Below are positions 46,896 to 53,878 of a DNA stretch of 64,000 nucleotides, one piece after another. Under the pieces are notes generated by a model. That model had not been told where the DNA came from. It made no database searches and saw only the letters and a program-made list of their open reading frames with translations. Numbering within the stretch: the stretch's first letter is position 1; the number at the start of each line of letters is the position of its first letter. Source of the DNA: Novosphingobium mangrovisedimenti (GTDB taxonomy: Bacteria; Pseudomonadota; Alphaproteobacteria; Sphingomonadales; Sphingomonadaceae); the NCBI RefSeq assembly GCF_025153475.1, contig NZ_JANZXA010000001.1, forward strand, positions 1-64,000, given 5' to 3'. The translations under genes and the position numbers were made by a program.

Positions 46896-47660
46896 CTAGT
46901 CCCGCACCAGCCGCACCGCCTCGTCGATCCGCGCCCGGGCTTCGCCCAGACGGTCCTCGGCATCGCGCAGCAGGCGACGCAATTGCCCGGTATCGTTCCT
47001 GGCCGACATCGCCGCTTCATCGAGCACGCCATGCAGGAACAGCCGCACGCAATAGCGCGTGTGCCGCTTCACCGACTCCATCTCCATCTGCATGCCCCAC
47101 GCCGCATTGCTGGCGGGGCCACCGACCACGATATTGAGAAAGGCCTGCGCGGCCTCTTCGGCTTCGGGAAATTCTCCGTTCTCGTCACCCAGCCGGCGCC
47201 GGAACAGGCCAGCCAGATAACGCAAGGTGGGCTCGGTGCCGCGCCGCACGTTCTCCTGCGAGATCTCCGGCATGGTCACCGATTCCGAGTTGGTCAGGCG
47301 CAGCAGGCGCAGGCCGGCGGGGCCGAGCACGTTGGACACCAGGATCTCGCCGATTCGCATCAGGCTCGTTTCCAAGTCCTCGCTCTCCTGCTCGCGCAGG
47401 CGCTCGATCGGCACGATCCAGTCGTCGATGGCGCGGGTCAGCGCGGCCTTGAACAGGCTTTCCTTGTCGCCATAGCGCGCATAGACCGTGCGCTTGGCCA
47501 TGCTGGCTGCGGCACAGATCGCATCGATGCTGGTACCGGCGAAGCCCTTCTCCAGAAACAGATCGAGCGCCTTGTCGAGCAACTCCTCGTTGCTCAGCGA
47601 GGGCCGGCCCGGTCTCCTCCGTGCCGGTTCCTCGATTTCAGTCGGCTCTTGTTCGGCCAC
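46896..47660 (-). CDS. TetR-family regulator of the oxidative operon
   Basis: 254 residues, with an acidic/Arg leader (RRRPGRPSLSNEELLDKALD) typical of one AcrR subgroup. HTH near 20-70: LFLEKGFAGTSIDAICAAA, MAKRTVYARYGDKESLF. It is divergent from the dioxygenase operon, and a perfect 22-bp palindrome lies between them. It is therefore the best candidate repressor of the genes 47885-52211. Confidence 0.88.
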   Translation of the reverse strand: MAEQEPTEIEEPARRRPGRPSLSNEELLDKALDLFLEKGFAGTSIDAICAAASMAKRTVYARYGDKESLFKAALTRAIDDWIVPIERLREQESEDLETSLMRIGEILVSNVLGPAGLRLLRLTNSESVTMPEISQENVRRGTEPTLRYLAGLFRRRLGDENGEFPEAEEAAQAFLNIVVGGPASNAAWGMQMEMESVKRHTRYCVRLFLHGVLDEAAMSARNDTGQLRRLLRDAEDRLGEARARIDEAVRLVRD

Positions 47661-47729
47661 GGCGACGTTCCCTTATTGCTCCGCATTGCCCTGAAAGATC
47701 ACCCTATCGCGTCACCGGGCCGGCCGCAA

Positions 47730-47751
47730 ACCTATATAAAACTATATAGGT
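47730..47751. promoter_or_regulatory. Perfect 22-bp palindromic operator
   Basis: ACCTATATA (47730-47738), AAAC, TATATAGGT (47743-47751): a perfect 9-4-9 palindrome, 70 bases upstream of the tetR start and 134 bases upstream of the dioxygenase start, in an AT-rich gap. Its size and symmetry are those of a TetR-type operator. Nothing else in the 224-base gap stands out. Confidence 0.7.
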
Positions 47752-47884
47752 GTTAAAAAATAATCTTCAGGCATATATTCGCGTGACGGAGGCGCGAATC
47801 AGTGATATTAAAACGATACAGGTGACATTCAGGCGGAAGCGGCCCAGGCAACGAAACAACCGCAGCGCCTTCCCGGGAGTGGAA

Positions 47885-48772
47885 ATGATGACCATACCTT
47901 CAGTGGACCTGACGCCGAGGATCGGGTCCGAACTCAAGCTGGACAAGGCCGCCCTGCTGAGCGGCGAGCACGCGGATGACATCCGCGCCCTGCTGGTCGC
48001 ACGCGGTGCGCTGGTGGCGCGCGGCCTGTTTCTCAGCGACGAGGAACTGCGCACGGTCGCACGCACCCTTGGCGACTTGCGCATCGGCGCGTCCAAGCGC
48101 GGTACCGACGGCAAGACGCTGAACGAAGGCGAGGAAGGCGTCCTCAAGGTCAGCCTCGATCCGAAAGTGAACCCGGACTACGCCCGCTTCCTGCCCGGCA
48201 ACCACCTCTGGCACATGGACGGCACCTACGAGGAAATCCCGCCCTTCGCGACGCTGTTCACGCCCTATCGCCTCTCCGAGCAAGGCGGCGACACCATGTT
48301 TGCCAGCACGTATGCCGCCTTCGAGGACCTGCCGGCGGACGAACAGGCCCGGCTCGAAACGCTGCGCGTCGTGCACTCGATGCAGGCCGCCCTGTTTCCC
48401 GTCATGCGCGACTGCACGCCGGAGGAATTCGCGGTCTGGTACAGCTATCCCCAGCGCTCGCATCCGCTCGTGTGGCAGCACAAGTCGGGCCGCAAGTCGC
48501 TCGTGCTCAGCACGTCCGCCGCCTACGTCGAGGGCATGCACCCGGCCGAAAGCCACGACCTGCTGGAGCGGCTGATGATCCATGCGACGCAGGACAAGTA
48601 CGTCTATCGGCACAAGTGGCAACTGGGCGACCTGGCGATGTGGGACAACACCGGCGCCATGCACCGCGCCATGCCCTTCGAAGCGAACAGCAAGCGCGAA
48701 TTCCATCGCTGCACCCTGAATGGCGAAGAGCCCGTGACAGCGCCCGAAAGAATGGCCGAAGCGGCGGCCTGA
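47885..48772 (+). CDS. TauD/TfdA-type alpha-ketoglutarate dioxygenase
   Basis: 295 residues. The iron-binding His-x-Asp is WHMDGTYEE near 108-116 and the distal His is in DNTGAMHRAM near 260, with the 2-oxoglutarate Arg in EFHRCTL. Length matches RdpA/SdpA and TfdA herbicide dioxygenases, but the sequence differs enough that the substrate is open. First gene of the operon; ATG codons at 47885 and 47888 with GGGAG upstream. Confidence 0.87.
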   Translation: MMTIPSVDLTPRIGSELKLDKAALLSGEHADDIRALLVARGALVARGLFLSDEELRTVARTLGDLRIGASKRGTDGKTLNEGEEGVLKVSLDPKVNPDYARFLPGNHLWHMDGTYEEIPPFATLFTPYRLSEQGGDTMFASTYAAFEDLPADEQARLETLRVVHSMQAALFPVMRDCTPEEFAVWYSYPQRSHPLVWQHKSGRKSLVLSTSAAYVEGMHPAESHDLLERLMIHATQDKYVYRHKWQLGDLAMWDNTGAMHRAMPFEANSKREFHRCTLNGEEPVTAPERMAEAAA

Positions 48773-48816
48773 AGCCGTTTCAACCCGATAACACGACTTC
48801 AAGAGGAGAGGAATCA

Positions 48817-49893
48817 ATGCAGGTAGGCGTACATTTGGGCTACCAGAACCTTCGCGGCGAAAGCGACATGGAATTCTTCCGCCGCGAAACGCAGCTGATG
48901 GTGGAAGCCGAGGCCATGGGCTTCGACTTCGCGGCCTGCGTCGAGCATCACTTCACCGACTATGCCGCCTGCCCCGATCCGCTGCAGGCGCTGAGCTATG
49001 TCGCAGCCAAGACCAAGACCATCAAGCTGATGCCGGCGGCGATCATCCTGCCGTGGAACGACCCGCTGCGCGTGGTCGAGAAGATGGCCATGCTAGACAG
49101 CCTGAGCGAGGGCCGCGCAGTCCTGGGCATGGGCCGCGGCGCCGCTCGCCGCGAGTTCAAGTCGTTCGGCCGTGACCTTGCCGACAGCCGCGAGATCTTC
49201 GACGAAGCCGCGCTGATCATCTTGGATGGCCTTGAAACCGGGGTGGTCAAGGCGGACACCAAGTGGTTCCAGATCCCCGAGACCGAAATCCGCCCTCGCC
49301 CCGAAGGCTGGACCCGTGAGCGCGCGGTGATGGTCTCGATGTCGCCGTCCTCCGCCGAAGTGGCGGCCGATTACGGCCTCAAGGCCCTGCGCTTCAGCCA
49401 GGGCGACTGGTCGAAGGCCCTACCCGAGATCAACAACTACCGCGACACCTTCAAGGCCAAGCACGGCAAGGCCGCCCCGCCCTTCATCATTTCGGACTTC
49501 ATCGTCTGCTTCGATGGCAAGGACAAGGTGACCGAGTACACCGACAAGTACTTCTCGGCGCAGTTCCTGCAGGTCGCGAACCACTACGAGTTCATGAGCC
49601 CGCACTTCAAGGAACTGCCGAGCTACGCGACCTACGCCTACATGGGCGAGGCGGCCGAAGCACGCGGCGGCGCGCACAATGCCTACAAGGACTACATCGG
49701 CGGCAATCTGATCGGCACGCCCGAGGAGCTCTACGAGAAGCACCTGCAGCGCAAGGCCATGGTCGGTGACTACGAGATCATCGCCAACTTCAGCTTCGGC
49801 GGCATGCCCTACGAGGAAGTCTACAACCAGATGAAGCTCTTTGCCGACAAGGTCATGCCGAAGCTCAAGGAAGAAGAGCCCGTCATGGCATAA
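48817..49893 (+). CDS. Luciferase-like (LLM) flavin-dependent oxidoreductase
   Basis: 358 residues with an ideal AGAGGAGAGG ribosome site. TIM-barrel LLM motifs: AEAMGFDFAACVEHHFTDY near 31-50, RVVEKMAMLDSLSEGRAVLG and GMGRGAARREFKSFG. Typically uses reduced FMN to oxygenate a substrate. It needs a flavin reductase, and none is adjacent. Two GC hairpins follow the stop before the SDR gene. Confidence 0.87.
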   Translation: MQVGVHLGYQNLRGESDMEFFRRETQLMVEAEAMGFDFAACVEHHFTDYAACPDPLQALSYVAAKTKTIKLMPAAIILPWNDPLRVVEKMAMLDSLSEGRAVLGMGRGAARREFKSFGRDLADSREIFDEAALIILDGLETGVVKADTKWFQIPETEIRPRPEGWTRERAVMVSMSPSSAEVAADYGLKALRFSQGDWSKALPEINNYRDTFKAKHGKAAPPFIISDFIVCFDGKDKVTEYTDKYFSAQFLQVANHYEFMSPHFKELPSYATYAYMGEAAEARGGAHNAYKDYIGGNLIGTPEELYEKHLQRKAMVGDYEIIANFSFGGMPYEEVYNQMKLFADKVMPKLKEEEPVMA

Positions 49894-49904
49894 TGACCTG
49901 ACCA

Positions 49905-49985
49905 CCCGCCGCGAAAGCGGCGGGGCGGCGGGGCCGGCTTTCGGGAGAGAGATCGAAAAAAGGGAAGTTGGCCGGCCCCGCCGCC
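49905..49985 (+). other. Two tandem RNA hairpins between LLM and SDR genes
   Basis: The first is an 8-bp stem CCCGCCGC/GCGGCGGG with a GAAA tetraloop (49905-49924). The second is a perfect 15-bp stem, GGCGGCGGGGCCGGC (49924-49938) with GCCGGCCCCGCCGCC (49971-49985), with an inner TTTCG/CGAAA pair. No U-tract. They could be a partial terminator or mRNA-stabilising element within the operon. Confidence 0.6.
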
Positions 49986-50025
49986 ACAGGCTCACGATAC
50001 AGAACAATACGGGAGAAGAGCAGGC

Positions 50026-50916
50026 ATGACCGAGATCGCAGGACGCACCGCCGTCGTCACAGGGGGCGGCAGTGGCATCGGCATGGGGCTGGCGAAGGAA
50101 CTGGCCCGGCAAGGCGCGAAAGTGGCCGTCACCGACATCATGCTGGACAACGCCGAACGGGTAGCCAGCGCCATCCGGGACGTGGGCGGCGAAGCGATGG
50201 CGGTCGCATGCGATGTCTGCGAACGCCCTTCGATCGCGGCGATGCGCGATGCGGTCCATGACGCGTTCGGCCCGGTGCACCTGCTGTTCGCCAATGCCGG
50301 CGCGACCTCGTTCGAACCGCTGATGGACATGAGCGACGACGATGTCGACTGGATCCTGCAGGTGAACCTGCACGGGGTGATGAACACCACCCGCGCCTTC
50401 CTGCCGGACATGATCGCTGCCCGCGAAGGCCACGTCTGCGCCACTGCATCCATGGCGGGGCTGCTGCCGGGCTGGATCCCCGTCCACGCGCCCTACTCCG
50501 CCGCCAAGGCAGGGATCATCGGGCTGATGATGAACCTCGCCCTGGAGCTTCGCGAGCACAACGTCTTCACCACCAGCTACTGCCCGGGCGGTGTCGCCAC
50601 CGGCATGAAGGACAACAACGCCCGCTATCGCCCGGCGAAGTTCGGCGGCCCGAGCACTGCGGAACTGCACGTCAGCGAGGCTTCGACCACCGCCAAGTCG
50701 ATGGCGTTCTTTTCGCCCGACGCCGTGGCGCCGATGGTGCTCGATGCCGTCCGGAACAATCGTCCTTTCATCTTCGATCATCCCGAACAGCGCGACGCGT
50801 TCCGGCGTACCTATTCGGGGATTGTCGAGGCCTGCTACGATGCGGCAGACTCATGGCACGCACAGCACGGCACGCCAGATGCCAATCCGGAAGGTGCAAG
50901 GCTGGTGACGACCTGA
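50026..50916 (+). CDS. Short-chain dehydrogenase/reductase
   Basis: 296 residues. Rossmann motif VVTGGGSGIGMG near 10-20, NAGA in FANAGATSFE near 90, catalytic YSAAKAG near 160, and a long C-terminal part (YCPGGVATGMKDNNARYRP). Oxidises or reduces an alcohol or ketone with NAD(P). It is in the operon after the luciferase-like gene, which would fit processing of an oxygenated intermediate. Confidence 0.9.
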   Translation: MTEIAGRTAVVTGGGSGIGMGLAKELARQGAKVAVTDIMLDNAERVASAIRDVGGEAMAVACDVCERPSIAAMRDAVHDAFGPVHLLFANAGATSFEPLMDMSDDDVDWILQVNLHGVMNTTRAFLPDMIAAREGHVCATASMAGLLPGWIPVHAPYSAAKAGIIGLMMNLALELREHNVFTTSYCPGGVATGMKDNNARYRPAKFGGPSTAELHVSEASTTAKSMAFFSPDAVAPMVLDAVRNNRPFIFDHPEQRDAFRRTYSGIVEACYDAADSWHAQHGTPDANPEGARLVTT

Positions 50917-50953
50917 ACACGGGCGTCGCGGCAACGAAACGAGGAGAGGAACG

Positions 50954-51919
50954 ATGGGCAAGCTCGACGTCCGGCCGCTGATCGAAGGCCGCGATTTCGG
51001 TGTCCGCATCCGCGGCATCACGCTCGAACAGACCAGGGACCCCGCCGTCCGCGACGAGGTCAACGACCTGTTCACCCGCCACGGCATGATCGTGTTCGAG
51101 GACGTCGAACCCAGCGGCGAGATGCACGTCGCGCTGTCCGACATCTTCGGCCCGCTCAAGGACCACCCGAGCAAGGCCGTCCCGCGTGTCGATGGCGATG
51201 CCTGGCCGGGCGTGATCGACATGGCCACGCAGGTGAACGAGGAAGGCGCGATGACCGTGGACGGGCGCACCGTGATCTCGTGGCTGCCCTGGCACTTCGA
51301 CCATGCCTACAACAACGAGCTGAACCGCGCCGGCGTGCTGCGCGCGATCGACATTCCGCCCGAAGGCGGCCTCACCGGCTTCCTCGACGGGATCGAGCTC
51401 TACGAACGGCTCTCGCCCGAACTGCGCGAGAAGATCGAACATGCCAACGTGCTCTATCGCATGAACGTGATCATGGAGAACTTCCGCTTCGGCCGGCCCG
51501 CCGACTACACCGTTCATTCCGAGCGGCCGAGCGCCGATGCGGTGATGGAAGCGAGCAAGGACGTGCCCCGTTCGGTCCACCCGGCGGTCTGGACGCGCGA
51601 GACGGGCGAGAAGGTGCTGCACGTCTCGCCGTGGATGGCCGAAGGCATAGAGGGCAACGAAACGCCCGAGGGCGGCGCCCTGCTCGACGCCGTCAGCCGC
51701 GAAATCTTCGCGCTGGGCAAGGAGCTGGCCTACTGGCACGCGTGGAAGCCCACCGATATGCTGATCTGGGACAACTGGCGTGCGCTCCATGCCGTGAGCG
51801 GCCACGACCCGCGCTACAAGCGCCGCATGCAGCGCACCACGATCAAGGGCGACTACGGGCTGGGCTACTTCGAAGGCGGTGCCTCGAACGATAACAAGAT
51901 TCTCGAACGCACGTACTGA
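50954..51919 (+). CDS. TauD/TfdA-type alpha-ketoglutarate dioxygenase
   Basis: 321 residues. The metal motif is WHFDHAYNN near 112-120, the distal His is in DNWRALHAVSG near 275 and the Arg in RRMQRTTIKG. Second dioxygenase of the operon, clearly diverged from the one at 47885 (only the metal motifs coincide by eye), so the two probably act on different intermediates or stereoisomers. An AGGAGAGG site precedes the ATG. Confidence 0.87.
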   Translation: MGKLDVRPLIEGRDFGVRIRGITLEQTRDPAVRDEVNDLFTRHGMIVFEDVEPSGEMHVALSDIFGPLKDHPSKAVPRVDGDAWPGVIDMATQVNEEGAMTVDGRTVISWLPWHFDHAYNNELNRAGVLRAIDIPPEGGLTGFLDGIELYERLSPELREKIEHANVLYRMNVIMENFRFGRPADYTVHSERPSADAVMEASKDVPRSVHPAVWTRETGEKVLHVSPWMAEGIEGNETPEGGALLDAVSREIFALGKELAYWHAWKPTDMLIWDNWRALHAVSGHDPRYKRRMQRTTIKGDYGLGYFEGGASNDNKILERTY

Positions 51920-51923
51920 TCGC

Positions 51924-52211
51924 ATGATCCTCGTGGTGGCCACCGTGCGCCTGCATGCCGGGCGGGAAGCCGAATACGAAGCCGCGATTGCCGGGATCAT
52001 GCCCCGGGTGCGCGATGCGAACCCGGCGATCGTGTTCTATCACGCCGGCAAGTGCCGCGAGGAACCCGGCACCTACCGCGTGGTCGAAGCCTATGCCGAT
52101 CAGGAAGCGATGGACCGCCACATCGCCAGCGAAAGCCTGCAGGCTTCGCTGGCGGGGCTCATGCCGATGATCGCGGATCTCGACATCCGCATCCACGACA
52201 TGGTGGCCTGA
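51924..52211 (+). CDS. Antibiotic biosynthesis monooxygenase (ABM) domain protein
   Basis: 95 residues: ILVVATVRLHAGREAEYEAA at the start and EEPGTYRVVEAYADQEAMDR in the middle are the ABM dimeric ferredoxin-like fold. Members are small cofactor-free monooxygenases or heme/quinone handlers. It begins 4 bases after the dioxygenase stop, so it is translated from the same message. It converges on yqgE. Confidence 0.8.
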   Translation: MILVVATVRLHAGREAEYEAAIAGIMPRVRDANPAIVFYHAGKCREEPGTYRVVEAYADQEAMDRHIASESLQASLAGLMPMIADLDIRIHDMVA

Positions 52212-52215
52212 AGAT

Positions 52216-52776
52216 TCAGGCCCGCCCGGTTTCGGTGGACAGCAGCGCCGGGTCAATCCCCTCGGCCCGCCAGGTGGCCATCCAGCGGGCATCGACGGGG
52301 GTATCGAAGAGAATTTCCGGGTGCCCTTCGGCCGCGTACCAGCCGTGGTGGCGCATTTCACCTTCGAGCTGACCCGCGCCCCAGCCGGCATAGCCCAGCG
52401 CCATCAGCCAGTCCTTCGGCCCACGCCCTTCGGCAATCGCGCGCAGGATGTCCATCGAGGCGGAAAGCGCGCAAAGCGGCTGGACCTGGATGGTGTCCGC
52501 CCCGCCCCAGTCGGTGGAATGGAGGATGAAGCCGCGGCCAGGCTCGACCGGGCCACCGTTGAGCACCGCGCAATCGGGCGCAACGCCCGGATCGATCCCC
52601 AGTTCCTCGAGAACCTCGTGGAAACGCACACCCTCGCGGACTGCGCCTATGCCGATGCCCAGCGCGCCATGCTCGTCATGCACGCACATGACATTGACGG
52701 AACGTTCGAAACGCGGGTCGAACATGCCGGGCATGGCCAGCAGAATTCTTCCGGAAAGATACTGTTCGGCAGTCAC
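52216..52776 (-). CDS. yqgE: YqgE/AlgH family protein (DUF179)
   Basis: 186 residues from a GTG: SGRILLAMPGMFDPRFERSV, then LNGGPVEPGRGFILHST, ILRAIAEGRGPKDWLMALGY and GWGAGQLEGEM, all typical of the family. Length is standard. Function is not settled (a regulator is suspected in pseudomonads). It interrupts the catabolic operon on the opposite strand. A GTG at 52857 upstream adds a non-family leader. Confidence 0.9.
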   Translation of the reverse strand: MTAEQYLSGRILLAMPGMFDPRFERSVNVMCVHDEHGALGIGIGAVREGVRFHEVLEELGIDPGVAPDCAVLNGGPVEPGRGFILHSTDWGGADTIQVQPLCALSASMDILRAIAEGRGPKDWLMALGYAGWGAGQLEGEMRHHGWYAAEGHPEILFDTPVDARWMATWRAEGIDPALLSTETGRA

Positions 52777-52881
52777 CCTTGTGAATGTAGGCGCTCGGCA
52801 GGCGAGAGCAAGGTGAACTTCCCGCCCGCGGGACAGAGTGCTTTGCCAATGCGGCACACAGGCCTATGCACACCGCAAATC

Positions 52882-53592
52882 ATGGAGAAAGCACCTGTGA
52901 GCCTGCTGTTCGAACTTCCCGAGACACCCTCCGTCGCGATCATCGGCGAAGAGACCCGCTTCCCGGTGCGACGCGTGTTCTGCGTAGGCCGCAACTACGA
53001 GGCCCACGCGCGCGAAATGGGCTTCGCCGCCAACCGCGAGGCACCGATCTGGTTCACCAAGACGCCCACGGCGCTCTGCCCGTCGGGCGCCACCATTCCC
53101 TATCCGCCGGGCACGGCCAATTGCCACTACGAGATGGAATTCGTTGTCGCGATCGACGCCCCGGCATTCAGGATCGCGGCCGAAGAGGCGATGGGCATCG
53201 TCATGGGCTATGCCTGTGGCTTCGACATGACCCGGCGCGACCTGCAGAACGCATCGCGCGACAAGGGCTATCCCTGGGATACCGGCAAGGACTTCGAGAA
53301 CGCCGCCGTGATCGCGCCGATCACGCGTGCTGCCGCATTCGGCGAGATCGGCGGCCAGCGCATCACGCTTTCGCAGAACGGAACCACCAAGCAGGACGGG
53401 ACGCTCGCGGAGATGATCTGGTCCGTACCCGAACTGATCGCGGACCTTTCCCGCATGTACCACCTCGCCCCCGGTGATCTGATCTACACCGGCACGCCGG
53501 CAGGGGTCGGGCCGGTTGCGGAAGGTGACGTGCTGGAAGGCAGGGTCGAAGGGCTGGAACCGGTGCGCCTTGCCATCGGACCTGCCGAATAG
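52882..53592 (+). CDS. Fumarylacetoacetase-family hydrolase
   Basis: 236 residues from the ATG at 52882; a GTG at 52897 with GGAGA upstream may be the true start. FAH fold: RRVFCVGRNYEAHAREMG, APIWFTKTPTALCPSG, NCHYEMEFVVAI with the metal-binding Glu residues, CGFDMTRRDLQ and GDLIYTGTPAGVGPV. Cleaves C-C bonds of acylpyruvates such as fumarylpyruvate or maleylpyruvate. Likely the late step of the pathway served by the preceding operon. Confidence 0.88.
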   Translation: MEKAPVSLLFELPETPSVAIIGEETRFPVRRVFCVGRNYEAHAREMGFAANREAPIWFTKTPTALCPSGATIPYPPGTANCHYEMEFVVAIDAPAFRIAAEEAMGIVMGYACGFDMTRRDLQNASRDKGYPWDTGKDFENAAVIAPITRAAAFGEIGGQRITLSQNGTTKQDGTLAEMIWSVPELIADLSRMYHLAPGDLIYTGTPAGVGPVAEGDVLEGRVEGLEPVRLAIGPAE

Positions 53593-53598
53593 GCGGCC

Positions 53599-53772
53599 AT
53601 GCGCACGGCGGTCTAACCCGCGCTCGGCGGCTTCTTCGAACTGGTGGCGATTTCCGAAGCCGTGGCAGTCCCCCTTCCGCAGACACTCCCGCTCGGCGCA
53701 CTTCCGGCGACGATGGACCTGCTGCGCGGGCCGAATGCGGAAACCAAGGTCCACGTCGATCTGAACGCCTGA
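53599..53772 (+). pseudogene. Truncated gene remnant with intact C-terminal codons
   Basis: After the FAH stop, ATG-CGC-ACG-GCG-GTC-TAA is followed in the same frame by about 50 clean codons ending GPNAETKVHVDLNA before TGA at 53770. The tail has the character of a dehydrogenase C terminus (LPLGALPATMDLLRG), and MRTAV would suit an N terminus of a zinc-type dehydrogenase. I read it as a gene that lost its middle and gained a stop; the family is not certain. Confidence 0.35.
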
Positions 53773-53802
53773 CATCGGCAAACGCTCGCCCGGAGAGGGA
53801 AA

Positions 53803-53836
53803 CGCCTGCTCTCTTCCCCCCAGAAGAGAGCAGGCG
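53803..53836. terminator. 14-bp hairpin, bidirectional terminator
   Basis: CGCCTGCTCTCTTC (53803-53816) pairs perfectly with GAAGAGAGCAGGCG (53823-53836) around a 6-base C-rich loop, between converging genes. No U-tract. Confidence 0.65.
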
Positions 53837-53840
53837 CCCG

Positions 53841-53862
53841 GGCTTCGCCGAAGGACGAAGCC
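53841..53862. terminator. Second hairpin beside the first
   Basis: GGCTTCG (53841-53847) pairs with CGAAGCC (53856-53862), 8-base loop, immediately after the 14-bp hairpin and 17 bases before the receptor stop on the minus strand. Confidence 0.45.
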
Positions 53863-53878
53863 TGGAATTCGTTTCCGG

